Counted from the stretch's first letter, positions 34,226 to 43,806 are shown. The stretch: 64,000 bases of DNA from Alteromonas sp. MMG017 (GCF_018100795.1 NZ_JAGJDY010000010.1:168820-232819), one strand, 5' to 3'. Notes: a model not told the origin generated them from the letters alone. A program made the numbers and translations.

Positions 34226-35409
34226 TCCACGCCTAGCTGGTAAAGTGTGGCTCGCCGGTCAAAATCAGAATCAATGGCATCTAATTCAAAAAACGATGTT
34301 TTACCTTCTTTTCCTTTCAAAAATGAAACTTCCGCTTTAAATGCTAGATTGGTTCGAAAATCCCATCTAGCCCCTAACGTTAATGAATCTAGGTCATCTG
34401 TTGGGAAGTACGCTGTTACTTCCTCTACAGCGAAATGAAGCGCATCCAGTTGCGGTGCAATACCAACAGGGATCGGGTTTTCAATATCGTTCAAAGACTG
34501 TCGAGATGACCCCAAGGTGGCGTGAACTAAAACATCATCAAAGTAATAACCGAAGGAGACATAAAAACTGTCGATACCAGCTAGGATGTCCAAGTCTGAT
34601 TGAACCGACATCCACTCGGCTGATGTAAACCAATTCAACGAGTCGTAGCTAATTCCGAACAAATAAGAGAGCGCGCCACCATCAATATCTAAAATGTCTG
34701 CGGTGTCGAAAAAACCAGCAGCTCGCAACCCTTGAATTAATGGGTCCAGCTCGGTTAAATCAGTATCTGTGTTATTGGCATGAATAGTGGCAGTTCGAAA
34801 TTGAAACCCACGGTAACTTACCTCCACCACCCCGCCATACATACCATCGACAGTAACGTCAAAAGCAGTTCCACTGGAGTATATTTCATCACTGTAGTTC
34901 CCCCAATAAGCTTCAAAGGAATACGACACTTCATCAAGAGAGCCGAGATAACGCGCATTCACGCCTTTGTATTGGGAAAAGAGATAGCTACTGTAGAGTT
35001 GTTGTGGTGCATTCAACCATGGATAAGCGAAACCGACGTCTATCACTTCAGAATACTTTAGAAAAGGCGTGCGTATTTGGCCAAGGTTAAACTGCCACGA
35101 TGCACTAGGTTGGTAGGTTAAATACAACCATTCTACACCTGATTTTCTTGTATCATCGCTATGCCACAATAGTTGGCCTGAAAGAGAAAAGTAATCATTG
35201 ATGACATAATCGGCTTGTAGCGCTGCTAACGATTTTTCAGAGAAACTTACTGAATTATCGTAGCCCTCGTACTTAGCTTCATCGGTAGATAGATAACCGC
35301 CGACCAAACGCGCAAAACCAGAAAATTGTAAATCATTTGACGTTTTTGCGAGCGCGCCCAATGAAGTGAAATTCACAATTAAAAGCAGTAATTTGAACCG
35401 ACCAACCAA
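34213..35409 (-). CDS. outer-membrane porin-like beta-barrel (cassette copy 2)
   Basis: 398 residues: signal peptide (cleavage near LGALA-KTS), beta-barrel throughout, ending VEWVF. It is a clear paralogue of 32431-33630, sharing QPSASWQFNLGQ, YPWLNAPQQLYS and LKGKEGKTS-type blocks. It is followed by its own mini PstS-like gene. The two copies have diverged most in the mid-barrel loops, as expected if they face different ligands. Upstream, 196 bp separate it from eda. Confidence 0.85.
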   Translation of the reverse strand: MVGRFKLLLLIVNFTSLGALAKTSNDLQFSGFARLVGGYLSTDEAKYEGYDNSVSFSEKSLAALQADYVINDYFSLSGQLLWHSDDTRKSGVEWLYLTYQPSASWQFNLGQIRTPFLKYSEVIDVGFAYPWLNAPQQLYSSYLFSQYKGVNARYLGSLDEVSYSFEAYWGNYSDEIYSSGTAFDVTVDGMYGGVVEVSYRGFQFRTATIHANNTDTDLTELDPLIQGLRAAGFFDTADILDIDGGALSYLFGISYDSLNWFTSAEWMSVQSDLDILAGIDSFYVSFGYYFDDVLVHATLGSSRQSLNDIENPIPVGIAPQLDALHFAVEEVTAYFPTDDLDSLTLGARWDFRTNLAFKAEVSFLKGKEGKTSFFELDAIDSDFDRRATLYQLGVEWVF

Positions 35410-35552
35410 AGGGAAACCTTATAAGCAAACAAGTATTAAATTAACTCTCACCAGTATCTTGTGATTATTAACCTAAAATCCACTTTTCGCCAGTTTGGAC
35501 AGTCAGTTAAGAGAATTATTTTTGCAAGGAAATGCTATGCGCTACCAGAAGT

Positions 35553-35573
35553 AAAAGTGAGCCTCTCACTCTG
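35553..35573 (-). terminator. hairpin after eda
   Basis: On the minus strand, stem AGTGAG / CTCACT (35556-35561 / 35565-35570) with a 3-nt loop, followed by TTT. It is short but placed correctly, about 35 bp beyond the eda stop. Confidence 0.4.
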
Positions 35574-35605
35574 GCAGCAACTTGAAGAATATACTGTTTT
35601 CTTAA

Positions 35606-36220
35606 CTATTTAACGTCTAGGCACGCATCAGTAATAGCCTGCCAGTTTTTCGCTTCAACCCACTCGGGTTTCGCTACCCAAGTTCCACCCACAGCAAAGA
35701 TATTGCTCATAGATAGGTAATCTTTGTAATTGCTTTCCGATACACCGCCAGTTGGACAAAAACGTGTATCTTTAAATAATCCGCCTACCGCTTTCAAAAA
35801 CGCAGCGCCGCCAGATAGTGATGCAGGAAATAACTTCATTTCACGAAAGCCATGCTCTCTTGCTAATATAATATCAGCAACGGTTGAAACACCAGGTAGT
35901 ACAGGTAAACCAGAAGCGGTTAATGCTTTGAGCAAGCGCTCGGTGACAGCCGGTGTTACGATGAAATCGGCACCTGCGTCTTTGGCAATTTTCAATGATG
36001 CTTCATCAATAATTGTGCCTGCGCTTACAATCATTTCAGGCAGCGCAGCTTTTATTGCTGTAATGGCTTCGGCAGATTTTTCTGAGCGTAGTACCACTTC
36101 TACCGTGCGCAAGTTCGCTTCGTACATCGCTTTTGCGATATCTACACCATCATCTGCATTGTTGACTTGGATAATAGGTAAAAGCTTCTGCTCTCCCATA
36201 ATTGAAGATATAGAATTCAT
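35606..36220 (-). CDS. eda: KDPG aldolase (Eda)
   Basis: 204 residues; splits 2-keto-3-deoxy-6-phosphogluconate into pyruvate and glyceraldehyde-3-phosphate, the last step of alginate breakdown. The Schiff-base lysine K129 is in MKLFPAS, with catalytic Glu41 in VEVVLRS and the PTGGVSESN phosphate-binding segment. It lies 29 bp after kdgK and is co-transcribed with it. It is full length for the class I Eda family. Confidence 0.95.
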   Translation of the reverse strand: MNSISSIMGEQKLLPIIQVNNADDGVDIAKAMYEANLRTVEVVLRSEKSAEAITAIKAALPEMIVSAGTIIDEASLKIAKDAGADFIVTPAVTERLLKALTASGLPVLPGVSTVADIILAREHGFREMKLFPASLSGGAAFLKAVGGLFKDTRFCPTGGVSESNYKDYLSMSNIFAVGGTWVAKPEWVEAKNWQAITDACLDVK

Positions 36221-36249
36221 AGTTTTCTCTGTGTAATTTTGCGTAAGGA

Positions 36250-37179
36250 TCAGGTTAAATTTTTACTAAAGAGGCTATAAGCGGTGGCATCCACAATCGC
36301 GCCTTTATGCTGGATGACAAACCCTGCACTTTTAGATGCTTTTTCAACCGCTTCTTTCTGTGAAGCATCTTCTAGTCTTGCTCCAAGATAAACACCATTG
36401 AAGGCATCTCCTGCAGATGTGGTATCTACGACATTTTCAACTGGCGTAAGCGGAACTTGAGATATATCGCCATGCTGATTAATAACGGTAACAGCATCAC
36501 TTCCATTTTTTATAATCACTTCGTCAAACGTGTAATCACTCAAAAATTTCAGTGTTTCGTCAATTGTGTCTATGCCGTACAAGAAATTGAAGTCTTCAAT
36601 ACCGGGAAGGATTATGTCAGCAAGTTCATAAGCTTTTGCGTATAGACGCTTGGCGTCGTCTTTGCTTTTCCACAATGACGGACGATGGTTGATATCGAAA
36701 ACTAATTTAACACCAGCCGATTTTAATCGAGATAATAAAGCGAAATATTTGGGAAGATCGTCTTCGTTTATTATCGCTAGGCTAATACCACTAAACAACA
36801 CCATGTCGAAAGCAGTCATTGCAGCAATATCGTTGCTATCGAGGGTTTGCATCATGCTTTTTGCAGCAGAATCCGAACGCCAATAAACGAATGAGCGTTC
36901 GCCGGTATCATCAGTATATATACGATAAAGGCCTAAGTGCTTTTCTTCATGCCTGCCAATAAATCGCGGATTTATTTTTTCATTTACCGCATGCATAACC
37001 ATTTCATCACTTAGCGCATCGTTGCCAACTGCCGAAATGTAATAAACATCATGTTGAGGAAACGTACGTTTCATGTAAACAGCTGAATTATATGTGTCAC
37101 CTGCGAAACCTTGAGAGAGTAAGCCGTTTTCGGCTTCTCTAAGCTCTGACATACATTCGCCAATAAAACCAACTCTCAT
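36250..37179 (-). CDS. kdgK: 2-keto-3-deoxygluconate kinase (KdgK, PfkB family)
   Basis: 309 residues; phosphorylates KDG to KDPG. PfkB sugar-kinase features: N-terminal GECMSELRE and the second signature DTTSAGDAFNG, with the catalytic Asp and anion-hole Gly. FVYWRSDSAAK fits the KDG kinase subgroup. It starts the kdgK-eda operon, divergent from the second GntR gene, with 454 bp between. Those genes are downstream of the DEH reductase step in the same pathway. Confidence 0.94.
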   Translation of the reverse strand: MRVGFIGECMSELREAENGLLSQGFAGDTYNSAVYMKRTFPQHDVYYISAVGNDALSDEMVMHAVNEKINPRFIGRHEEKHLGLYRIYTDDTGERSFVYWRSDSAAKSMMQTLDSNDIAAMTAFDMVLFSGISLAIINEDDLPKYFALLSRLKSAGVKLVFDINHRPSLWKSKDDAKRLYAKAYELADIILPGIEDFNFLYGIDTIDETLKFLSDYTFDEVIIKNGSDAVTVINQHGDISQVPLTPVENVVDTTSAGDAFNGVYLGARLEDASQKEAVEKASKSAGFVIQHKGAIVDATAYSLFSKNLT

Positions 37180-37633
37180 GCTACACAGACTCCAATTTAA
37201 TATGCACTCTACTTAACGTAGTAGTCGTTCAATCCTAAGGCCAGCTAAAAATTGCTAGTACTAGATAGACTTCACTTACTTAATCCCGTCTTTTATGGGA
37301 CTATCATCGCTGTCTAGCCTAATCGCACTGGCTCTTAACTGATTTCACGTTTTGTTCGCCACTCAGCCTTATTAGGGCATTAGCGATGTTCGTTTTGTGT
37401 AAACGAAATGTCACACGATAAATACAATCTAACCAATTGGGCGACCAAATACAACCAATTTATTTTACCAGAAGCTAGACGGGTTATTACCAAGAAAAAA
37501 TTTCTTTGGTTTTGTTCGAGCATATTTTCGTAATCAGTCATGCGATTATTGTCGCACTTTGCGAATACACATACTTTCAGGCTACAATCATTGTAACAAC
37601 GACGTTACCAATATATGTAAATAAGGTTAAAAC
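37180..37633. other. divergent control region kdgK / GntR copy 2
   Basis: No gene. It carries an array of ACCA half-sites within 40 bp: AACCAATTGG at 37431, GACCAAAT at 37443, AACCAATT at 37453 and TTACCAG at 37465, spaced by 10-13 bp. TTACCAAT at 37605-37612 is 22 bp in front of the GntR ATG, where binding would block its own expression. Confidence 0.5.
37605..37612 (+). promoter_or_regulatory. TTACCAAT half-site next to the GntR copy 2 start
   Basis: TTACCAAT ends 21 bp before the ATG at 37634, between promoter and ribosome-binding site, a position that suits autorepression. Confidence 0.35.
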
Positions 37634-38365
37634 ATGAAATCTCGCCGGCTTTTCTGGAGTATCGTAGAAAAACTCGAAAACTTAATCGATCAAGACATAT
37701 ACCCAGCTGGGAGCCGACTGCCAGCGGAACGAGAGCTAGCACAGACCTATAATGTAAGCCGCCCTACTATTCGCGAAGCAATAATAGCGTTAGAGGTTCG
37801 TGAACGTGTGGAAGTGAAAACGGGCTCTGGAGTTTACGTATTAGCGCAAAAAAATACTCAGCATTCATCGAAAACGATAAGTGCCTTTGAGCTCACGCAA
37901 GCCAGAGCGTTAATTGAAGGTGAAGCGGCCGCGCTTGCCGCATCGACAATAAGCGACGATGAGGTTTCTGACCTTCAAAAAGCCTTGTCAGATATGGCCT
38001 CCCCTGATCTTGCAGATGAAGCGGATCAACGCTTCCACCATATAATTTCACAAGCCACACATAACCATGCCGTGCAGCTTTCGGTTGAAAATTTATGGGA
38101 ACTTCGTCGTTCAACGCCTGAAATAGTAGCGGCCTATAACGATGTCTGCTCTCAAGGTATTGAGCAACGCATAAAAGAGCACACGGAAATTTTCAATGCA
38201 ATTGCTAACAAAGACACGGCTGCGGCTCGCAAAGCCATGCACATCCATTTTAACCGTTTAATAAATGCGTTATTTGATGCTAGTGAAGCAAGAGAGTTAG
38301 AAGAGATTAGACGCAAGACAGATAAGACGAGAGGCTTATATTCAATTTCTCATCTAAGTAAATAA
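37634..38365 (+). CDS. FadR-subfamily GntR transcription regulator (alginate locus, copy 2)
   Basis: 243 residues, paralogue of the regulator at 5024-5755 with near-colinear sequence (MKSRRLFWSIVEKL, GSRLPAERELAQTY, VSRPTIREAI). The FCD domain again has histidine-bearing segments (ADQRFHHII, IKEHTEIF, MHIHFNRL). It is divergent from kdgK-eda, so it probably controls the lower pathway and, through shared half-sites, perhaps the whole locus. Ligand likely a uronate intermediate; inferred. Confidence 0.93.
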   Translation: MKSRRLFWSIVEKLENLIDQDIYPAGSRLPAERELAQTYNVSRPTIREAIIALEVRERVEVKTGSGVYVLAQKNTQHSSKTISAFELTQARALIEGEAAALAASTISDDEVSDLQKALSDMASPDLADEADQRFHHIISQATHNHAVQLSVENLWELRRSTPEIVAAYNDVCSQGIEQRIKEHTEIFNAIANKDTAAARKAMHIHFNRLINALFDASEARELEEIRRKTDKTRGLYSISHLSK

Positions 38366-38417
38366 ATCATCTACCTCGGTTAAAAGGTGTAAATCCTTTT
38401 GCGAATAGCACAAACAA

Positions 38418-38441
38418 AACAGGCTTCTTTCGAAGCCTGTT
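38418..38441. terminator. hairpin after GntR copy 2
   Basis: Perfect 10-bp stem AACAGGCTTC / GAAGCCTGTT (38418-38427 / 38432-38441), 4-nt loop. There is no T-run in the plus direction; the minus-strand side is T-rich. It is terminator-like, strength uncertain. Confidence 0.5.
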
Positions 38442-38616
38442 ACTTAGTAGGGTACTCAGAGTATTTTTATTTTTCTTGATATGAGTTTGTATTTGGATAA
38501 ATCTGTTTTTACTAATACGGGTGTCTCAAAAGTAGCGCGTCAGTATTAGTCGCGTTAACTTCAGCTCAAAATATATAAACATCACGCCACTTTGTCAACC
38601 ACAAACACAAAAAGAC

Positions 38617-38642
38617 ATTACCAATAAACATTACCAATAAAC
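38617..38642. repeat. tandem 13-bp direct repeat with TTACCAAT half-sites
   Basis: ATTACCAATAAAC occurs twice without a gap. It lies in the 446-bp interval between GntR copy 2 and the MscS gene, which otherwise shows no gene. The 13-bp spacing equals that of the half-sites at 19957 and 19970. Confidence 0.6.
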
Positions 38643-38811
38643 TGTAAGCAACTATACCGTTAGCTTCATCAACGCTGATAGTTTTATATAAATACCTACT
38701 CTGTGTAGAAAATTGCTTTACGGCATGCAATATTCAGTTTAAAAAGCGCGCTATTGTTTAGTCTATAATTTCGAGTATTCTGCTCGTCATGGTTTTGCGA
38801 ATTATAATCAA

Positions 38812-40137
38812 ATGATCCTAAATACGTTTTTCGACTTCATACAAGAAAAATGGACCCTGATACAAGCATCGGTTTATACCTCGACGTTTCTCATTCAAGT
38901 TTTGCTCATCGCCGTGATATACGCGCTTGCCTTTATTCTAGCAAGACAAGTTAGAAGGCCATTCAAGTTCACACGGGAAGCACCAAAAAGCGGGGCACAT
39001 ACTTTACACAACATGCTATTCAAGCTTGGCGGAACACTGTTTCCCGTCATTACCATTAGCATACTGAAACTGACTACTGTTTTAGGTGAACAGTTTCAAT
39101 TCGATGCGTGGGTGCTTGAAATAGCTGTGGTTGTGGCTGTTATGCTATTTGTTGCTTCCCTAATTAAAGGTTTTATAGACAATCCCGTTTTCGCCGGTTT
39201 CATGCGGTGGATAGGCTTACCTATTTTATTTCTACATCTAGTCGGTGTATTACCTGTTGTTACCGGTGCATTAGAATCGATGTCGTTATCCATTGGCAAT
39301 GTCGATATTTCGGCCTATGGAATAACACGGGTATTTCTCTTTGGCGGCTTGTTGTTTTGGTTAGGCAGAGCTTCGAATACCCTCGGAAAAGATATTATTC
39401 GCAGCCACACTACGCTAGATGTGTCTACCAAAGAAGTGTTCGCCAAACTCTTTGAAGTGGCCCTATTTTGCATTGTATTCCTACTGCTACTCAACGTAAT
39501 GGGAATAAACCTAACTGCCTTGGCGGTATTCGGTGGTGCACTGGGTGTGGGCTTAGGTTTGGGGCTGCAATCTATCGCTTCAAACTTTATATCAGGCATT
39601 ATCATATTACTTGATAGGTCGCTTACGGTAGGTGATTTCGTAGAACTTGAAGATGGCCAAAAAGGTATAGTGCGGGAATTTAAAATGCGCTACGCGGTGC
39701 TGGAAACCTTCGACGGTAAAGACATACTCGTACCTAACGAAAAGTTTATTAGCTCATTGCTTATAAACTGGACCCACAAAGATCCTAAACAGCGCTACCG
39801 CATCGATTTTTCAGTTGCTTATAAAACTGATATTCGAGCAATGGTAGAAATTATAAAAGATGCAGTAGCACAGCACCCTCAGGTTATTAGCGGCGAAGGC
39901 ATACCTTTTGAAGAACTGCCTGATTGCGAAATTGACAGTTTTGGTGACTCAGGCGTTAATATGTTTGTTGAGTTTTGGATGGATGGCGTTGATGATGGAA
40001 AAAATCGCGTTGGCGGCGACCTTTTATTAACCGTGTTCGAAACCCTGCGAGAACACCAGATTGAAATCCCCTTCCCTCAACGTGAAGTGCGTGTGGTTAA
40101 CGAAAACGGTATTGGTATTCGAAATACCACCCCTTAG
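38812..40137 (+). CDS. MscS-family mechanosensitive ion channel
   Basis: 441-residue inner-membrane channel. About five N-terminal helices (roughly 20-230) lead to the pore helix with the glycine/alanine-rich GGALGVGLGLGLQ, followed by the MscS beta-domain (GDFVELEDGQKGIV) and a C-terminal alpha/beta domain. It protects against osmotic downshock, or may have a related signalling role. ATG at 38812, terminal codons overlap the convergent small gene by 4 bp. Confidence 0.9.
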   Translation: MILNTFFDFIQEKWTLIQASVYTSTFLIQVLLIAVIYALAFILARQVRRPFKFTREAPKSGAHTLHNMLFKLGGTLFPVITISILKLTTVLGEQFQFDAWVLEIAVVVAVMLFVASLIKGFIDNPVFAGFMRWIGLPILFLHLVGVLPVVTGALESMSLSIGNVDISAYGITRVFLFGGLLFWLGRASNTLGKDIIRSHTTLDVSTKEVFAKLFEVALFCIVFLLLLNVMGINLTALAVFGGALGVGLGLGLQSIASNFISGIIILLDRSLTVGDFVELEDGQKGIVREFKMRYAVLETFDGKDILVPNEKFISSLLINWTHKDPKQRYRIDFSVAYKTDIRAMVEIIKDAVAQHPQVISGEGIPFEELPDCEIDSFGDSGVNMFVEFWMDGVDDGKNRVGGDLLLTVFETLREHQIEIPFPQREVRVVNENGIGIRNTTP

Positions 40138-40619
40138 TAGCGAGAAAGTAATACATCCCACTGCCATTGGGCATCGCGCAGATTTAGCAGGTCGATAAAC
40201 TTCTGATAGTCGGCCTGCCCCATGGCATGGGCCACCGTTTTTAGCTGAGCTTTGGCTCTTATAGCTTTTACCTGTAGTAACTCTAAGCGTTTGTCGGCAC
40301 TTTCACCAAAGTTACTGTCTAATATTTGATTGGCCTTTTGATTTGCGTCCCAGAAAGTGAGCACGTAGCCAATAAGTTTTAGGTGTACACCTATCATCTG
40401 CTTACTTTCCAGAATGTGGGCTAACGTAGACGTCGCCAGCCTTTTTTTAAAGCCACTTTCCGTTTCAGGTTTGGCACTATCTGATAAGTGCTCAAGGGCT
40501 TCTTTGTATTCTTCAATGAGCTTAATATGCTGCTCGCCTCCATACTGCTCACTTGAAAGTGAAGCCAAATCCTCGGCCAGTATTTCTAGGTTCACAAGCT
40601 GTCGCTGTATAGTTGCCAT
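40134..40619 (-). CDS. hypothetical all-helical protein
   Basis: 161 residues with no signal peptide or membrane helix. The composition is helical with many Leu, Glu, Lys and Gln, and the segment ESKQMIGVHLKLIGYVLTFWD is the most hydrophobic. I do not recognise the family. The reading frame is intact, starts at ATG and has no overlapping better candidate; it ends in a 4-bp overlap with the MscS gene. Cytoplasmic, function unknown. Confidence 0.7.
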   Translation of the reverse strand: MATIQRQLVNLEILAEDLASLSSEQYGGEQHIKLIEEYKEALEHLSDSAKPETESGFKKRLATSTLAHILESKQMIGVHLKLIGYVLTFWDANQKANQILDSNFGESADKRLELLQVKAIRAKAQLKTVAHAMGQADYQKFIDLLNLRDAQWQWDVLLSRY

Positions 40620-41004
40620 GATTATTTATTAAATACTTAGGTATGCTCGGTGGTTTTCTGGGTTATTAGCTGATGCATCAGTATCAATCACTACCTTCTC
40701 ATCAAGACTTTACAGATATTCTCTGCCTTTAACATCTCGCTTTCACTACCTGTCTACACTGCTGTGACTGTCATGTCTTCATAGTTATTCTATGCAACTG
40801 CTTCTCTGCTGTTATATCGAAGTAATTTACAACATTGCTAGCGCGTATTGTTTTTTATCTAAGCTATTCAGTGTATAGAAAGTTTGCGGCAGGTGCAGCG
40901 TTAATCTTTGGTATCTTTTTACCTCTTTCACGTAGTGTCTAATTTCTTAGCAATAAAAAACGCGGGCATGCCCGCGTTCTTATTCAGTCAGTTAATCTTT
41001 GACT
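40620..41004. other. intergenic region downstream of katG
   Basis: 385 bp between the start of the small helical gene (minus strand) and the end of katG. It should contain that gene's promoter. Apart from the katG terminator at 40953-40978, no feature was recognised. Confidence 0.4.
40953..40978 (-). terminator. rho-independent terminator of katG
   Basis: Stem AACGCGGG / CCCGCGTT (40959-40966 / 40971-40978), loop CATG; on the minus strand it runs into six T (40955-40960 complement). Confidence 0.88.
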
Positions 41005-43305
41005 TTACTGCTTTAAAGGACTGCTTAAGTCATGACGTAAATCGAAGCGGTCTAGTGTCATCACTTTTGTCCACGCATCTACAAAATCCTCTACGAATTT
41101 AGTTTTTGCATTGTCATAAGCGTAAACTTCTGACACGGCGCGCAATTCGCTATTTGAACCAAACACTAAATCAACAGGTGTAGCTGAGTAGAGCACTTCA
41201 CCGGTTTTACGGTTTATGCCTTCATAAACCGCAGCATCGTCTGTTTTTCTCCACTTCACATTCATATCAAGCAATGTAGTAAAGAAATCGTTGTTCAGTG
41301 TACCTACATTACTTGTGAACACACCATGAGTGCTATTGCCATTATTTGCACCTAAGGAACGCAAACCACCAATTAACACCGTCATTTCTGGAACGGTTAA
41401 GTTCAGTTGGTCGGCTTTATCTACCAACATTTCTGCAGGTGAGCGATAGCTAGTGTCTGCGTTGTAGTAGTTTCGGAATGCATCAGCTGTTGGCTCTAAC
41501 AGTGAGAACGAGTTCACATCAGTTTGCGCTTGTGTAGCATCACCACGCCCTGGAACAAACGGTACCGACACATCAACGCCTGCATCAGCAGCCGCTTTTT
41601 CAATAGCGGCTCCACCTGCTAATACAATGAGGTCAGCCAACGAAATTTTAGGGCTTGATGATTTACCGCCATTAAAGTCTTTTTGTATCTCTTTTAACGT
41701 AGATACTACAGCTTTAACGGTTTCGGGTTCATTTACCGACCAATCCATTTGTGGTGCAAGTGCGATACGACCTCCGTTTGCGCCCCCTCGATAGTCTGAT
41801 GCTCTAAAGCTTGCTGCAGAGCCCCACGCTGTTTTAACTAACTGTTGTACGCTCAGGCCCGAATCTAAAATAGCCGCTTTTAACTTTTTAGCATCGCCAT
41901 CACTTACCAACTTGTGATCTGTGTTAGTGACTGGGTCTTGCCATACAAAATTTTCTTCAGGAATATCGTTTCCAAGATAACGCGCTTTAGGGCCCATATC
42001 GCGGTGAGTTAACTTGAACCAAGCTTTCGCAAAGGCGGTTTGATATTCTTTTGGATCAGCAAGAAAGCGTTCCGCTATCTTGCGATATTCAGGGTCGTAC
42101 TTAAGGGCGAGGTCTGCCGTTGTCATCACTGGCGCGTGTCGCTTCCCTTCTACATGAGCATCTGGCACTGCAGTTTGCGCCGACTCATCAGTAGGTATCC
42201 ATTGAATAGCGCCTGCAGGGCTACGAGTTTGTTTCCACTCAAAGCCTAATAGATTTTGCAGATATAAACTGGTCCATCGCGTTGGAAGCTGCGTCCACGC
42301 CCCTTCTAAACCACTAGTAACGGTATCTTCAGAATGCCCTTTGCCGCAGTTGTTTTTCCAACCTAAGCCTTGTTCTTCAAGACCTGCACCACCGGGTTCA
42401 GCTTCTAAACAGTCGGCAGGCTTGTGAGCGCCGTGCATTTTACCGAAGGTATGTCCACCTGCGATTAGCGCCACAGTTTCTTCATCATTCATGGCCATGC
42501 GTTTGAATGCTGTACGAATATTTTTCGCTGATCCCATAGGATCAGGTACACCTTTAGGCCCTTCTGGATTAACGTAAATTAAACCCATGTGAGTCGCGCC
42601 TAATGGGCGTTGCAGCTCACCGCCTTTTTCTTCGCGATCACTAGCCAACATTTCTACTTCTGGCCCCCAATAAACCATATCAGGTTCCCAATCGTCTGTA
42701 CGACCACCCGCATAACCATAGGTATCAAAACCCATGTTTTCCATACCTACCGTGCCGGCAAGTATCATGAGATCTCCCCAAGATAATGCTTTGCCGTACT
42801 TCTGCTTTATTGGCCAAAGTAATCGGCGTGCTTTATCTAGGCTTGCATTATCAGGCCAGCTATTAAGCGGGTCGAAGCGCATTTGACCACCATCGCCCCC
42901 GCCTCTACCATCTAACGTACGGTATGTACCTGCACTGTGCCATGAAAGTCGGATAAAGAAGGGGCCATAGTTACCATAATCTGCAGGCCACCAATCTTGC
43001 GACGTAGTCAGCAATTCATTCACATCGGCTTTAACCTGGTCTAAATCGAGTGAAGAGAATGCTTTTGCATAGTCAAAGTCTTCACCAAACGGGTTTGAGC
43101 GGCTGTCATGGTCTCTAAGTTGAGATAAGTTTAATTGTTCTGGCCACCAAAAATTATTCGTTCTTGCTTGAAAAGGCTGAACCATGCCGGTTCCTTTTGC
43201 GCCTGCTGGTTTACTAATTTCACTGTTAGCAAATGAATGCGTTGTTCCTAGCGCCAATGAAATCAAACCTGCTAATGTCGCTTTGCGTACCCTGGTAATT
43301 TTCAT
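41005..43305 (-). CDS. katG: catalase-peroxidase KatG, exported form
   Basis: 766 residues, haem enzyme that removes hydrogen peroxide. The first 26 residues ([20 protein letters not shown], cleavage near SFA-NSE) form a signal peptide, unlike cytoplasmic KatG. The distal haem site [11 protein letters not shown], the proximal His in [11 protein letters not shown], and the Tyr of LIYVNPEGP that forms the Met-Tyr-Trp adduct are present. The second, non-haem half (about 425-760) is complete. Large N- and C-halves give the normal KatG length. It is divergent from the small barrel gene at 43807, with a long 501-bp gap. Confidence 0.95.
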   Translation of the reverse strand: MKITRVRKATLAGLISLALGTTHSFANSEISKPAGAKGTGMVQPFQARTNNFWWPEQLNLSQLRDHDSRSNPFGEDFDYAKAFSSLDLDQVKADVNELLTTSQDWWPADYGNYGPFFIRLSWHSAGTYRTLDGRGGGDGGQMRFDPLNSWPDNASLDKARRLLWPIKQKYGKALSWGDLMILAGTVGMENMGFDTYGYAGGRTDDWEPDMVYWGPEVEMLASDREEKGGELQRPLGATHMGLIYVNPEGPKGVPDPMGSAKNIRTAFKRMAMNDEETVALIAGGHTFGKMHGAHKPADCLEAEPGGAGLEEQGLGWKNNCGKGHSEDTVTSGLEGAWTQLPTRWTSLYLQNLLGFEWKQTRSPAGAIQWIPTDESAQTAVPDAHVEGKRHAPVMTTADLALKYDPEYRKIAERFLADPKEYQTAFAKAWFKLTHRDMGPKARYLGNDIPEENFVWQDPVTNTDHKLVSDGDAKKLKAAILDSGLSVQQLVKTAWGSAASFRASDYRGGANGGRIALAPQMDWSVNEPETVKAVVSTLKEIQKDFNGGKSSSPKISLADLIVLAGGAAIEKAAADAGVDVSVPFVPGRGDATQAQTDVNSFSLLEPTADAFRNYYNADTSYRSPAEMLVDKADQLNLTVPEMTVLIGGLRSLGANNGNSTHGVFTSNVGTLNNDFFTTLLDMNVKWRKTDDAAVYEGINRKTGEVLYSATPVDLVFGSNSELRAVSEVYAYDNAKTKFVEDFVDAWTKVMTLDRFDLRHDLSSPLKQ

Positions 43306-43806
43306 GTTGTTGTCCCATTTAGTTGTGTTTACCCCGCAAACAATAGTGTTGGAAAACCGCTGACCAACCTTACTTCAAGGTTAACAATTAATTTACATTA
43401 GAGAAGATAGTGATCGGGTAGCTTAAAAGACAGTTAATAAATTGAATGAACCCGATAGGAAATACTGATTAAGCTATTTTCGTTCGAGTTAAATGCAAAA
43501 CTCCCCTCATTATGTACGGGTTATTAGCTTCCTTTTTTGGATATTTATTAGCCATGTACTCTTTTCATACTGTAAGAAAGTTATGCCGTACAACTTTTAA
43601 TCGGCGGCTAAAACTTATTCAACCCTAATTCAAAATTAGGTCAGATCGTGAAACTCTTTCCCACTAATCCACCCATTTATGACAATTTTACGCTGGCACG
43701 CCGATTGAATAGTTAGTGTTATCAAACGTGAAGCATTTCATCTTCACGTGGATCTTCCTTTATTGGAAGCTAATGGAACGTTGGAAATTAAAACGAGGAT
43801 GTCATT
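43306..43806. other. intergenic region katG / small barrel gene with two hairpins
   Basis: No gene. Near the barrel gene two hairpins follow each other: ACGTGAAG / CTTCACGT (43726-43733 / 43742-43749, 8-nt loop) and CTTCC / GGAAG (43754-43758 / 43765-43769). They would lie in the barrel mRNA leader. No other feature was recognised. Confidence 0.5.
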
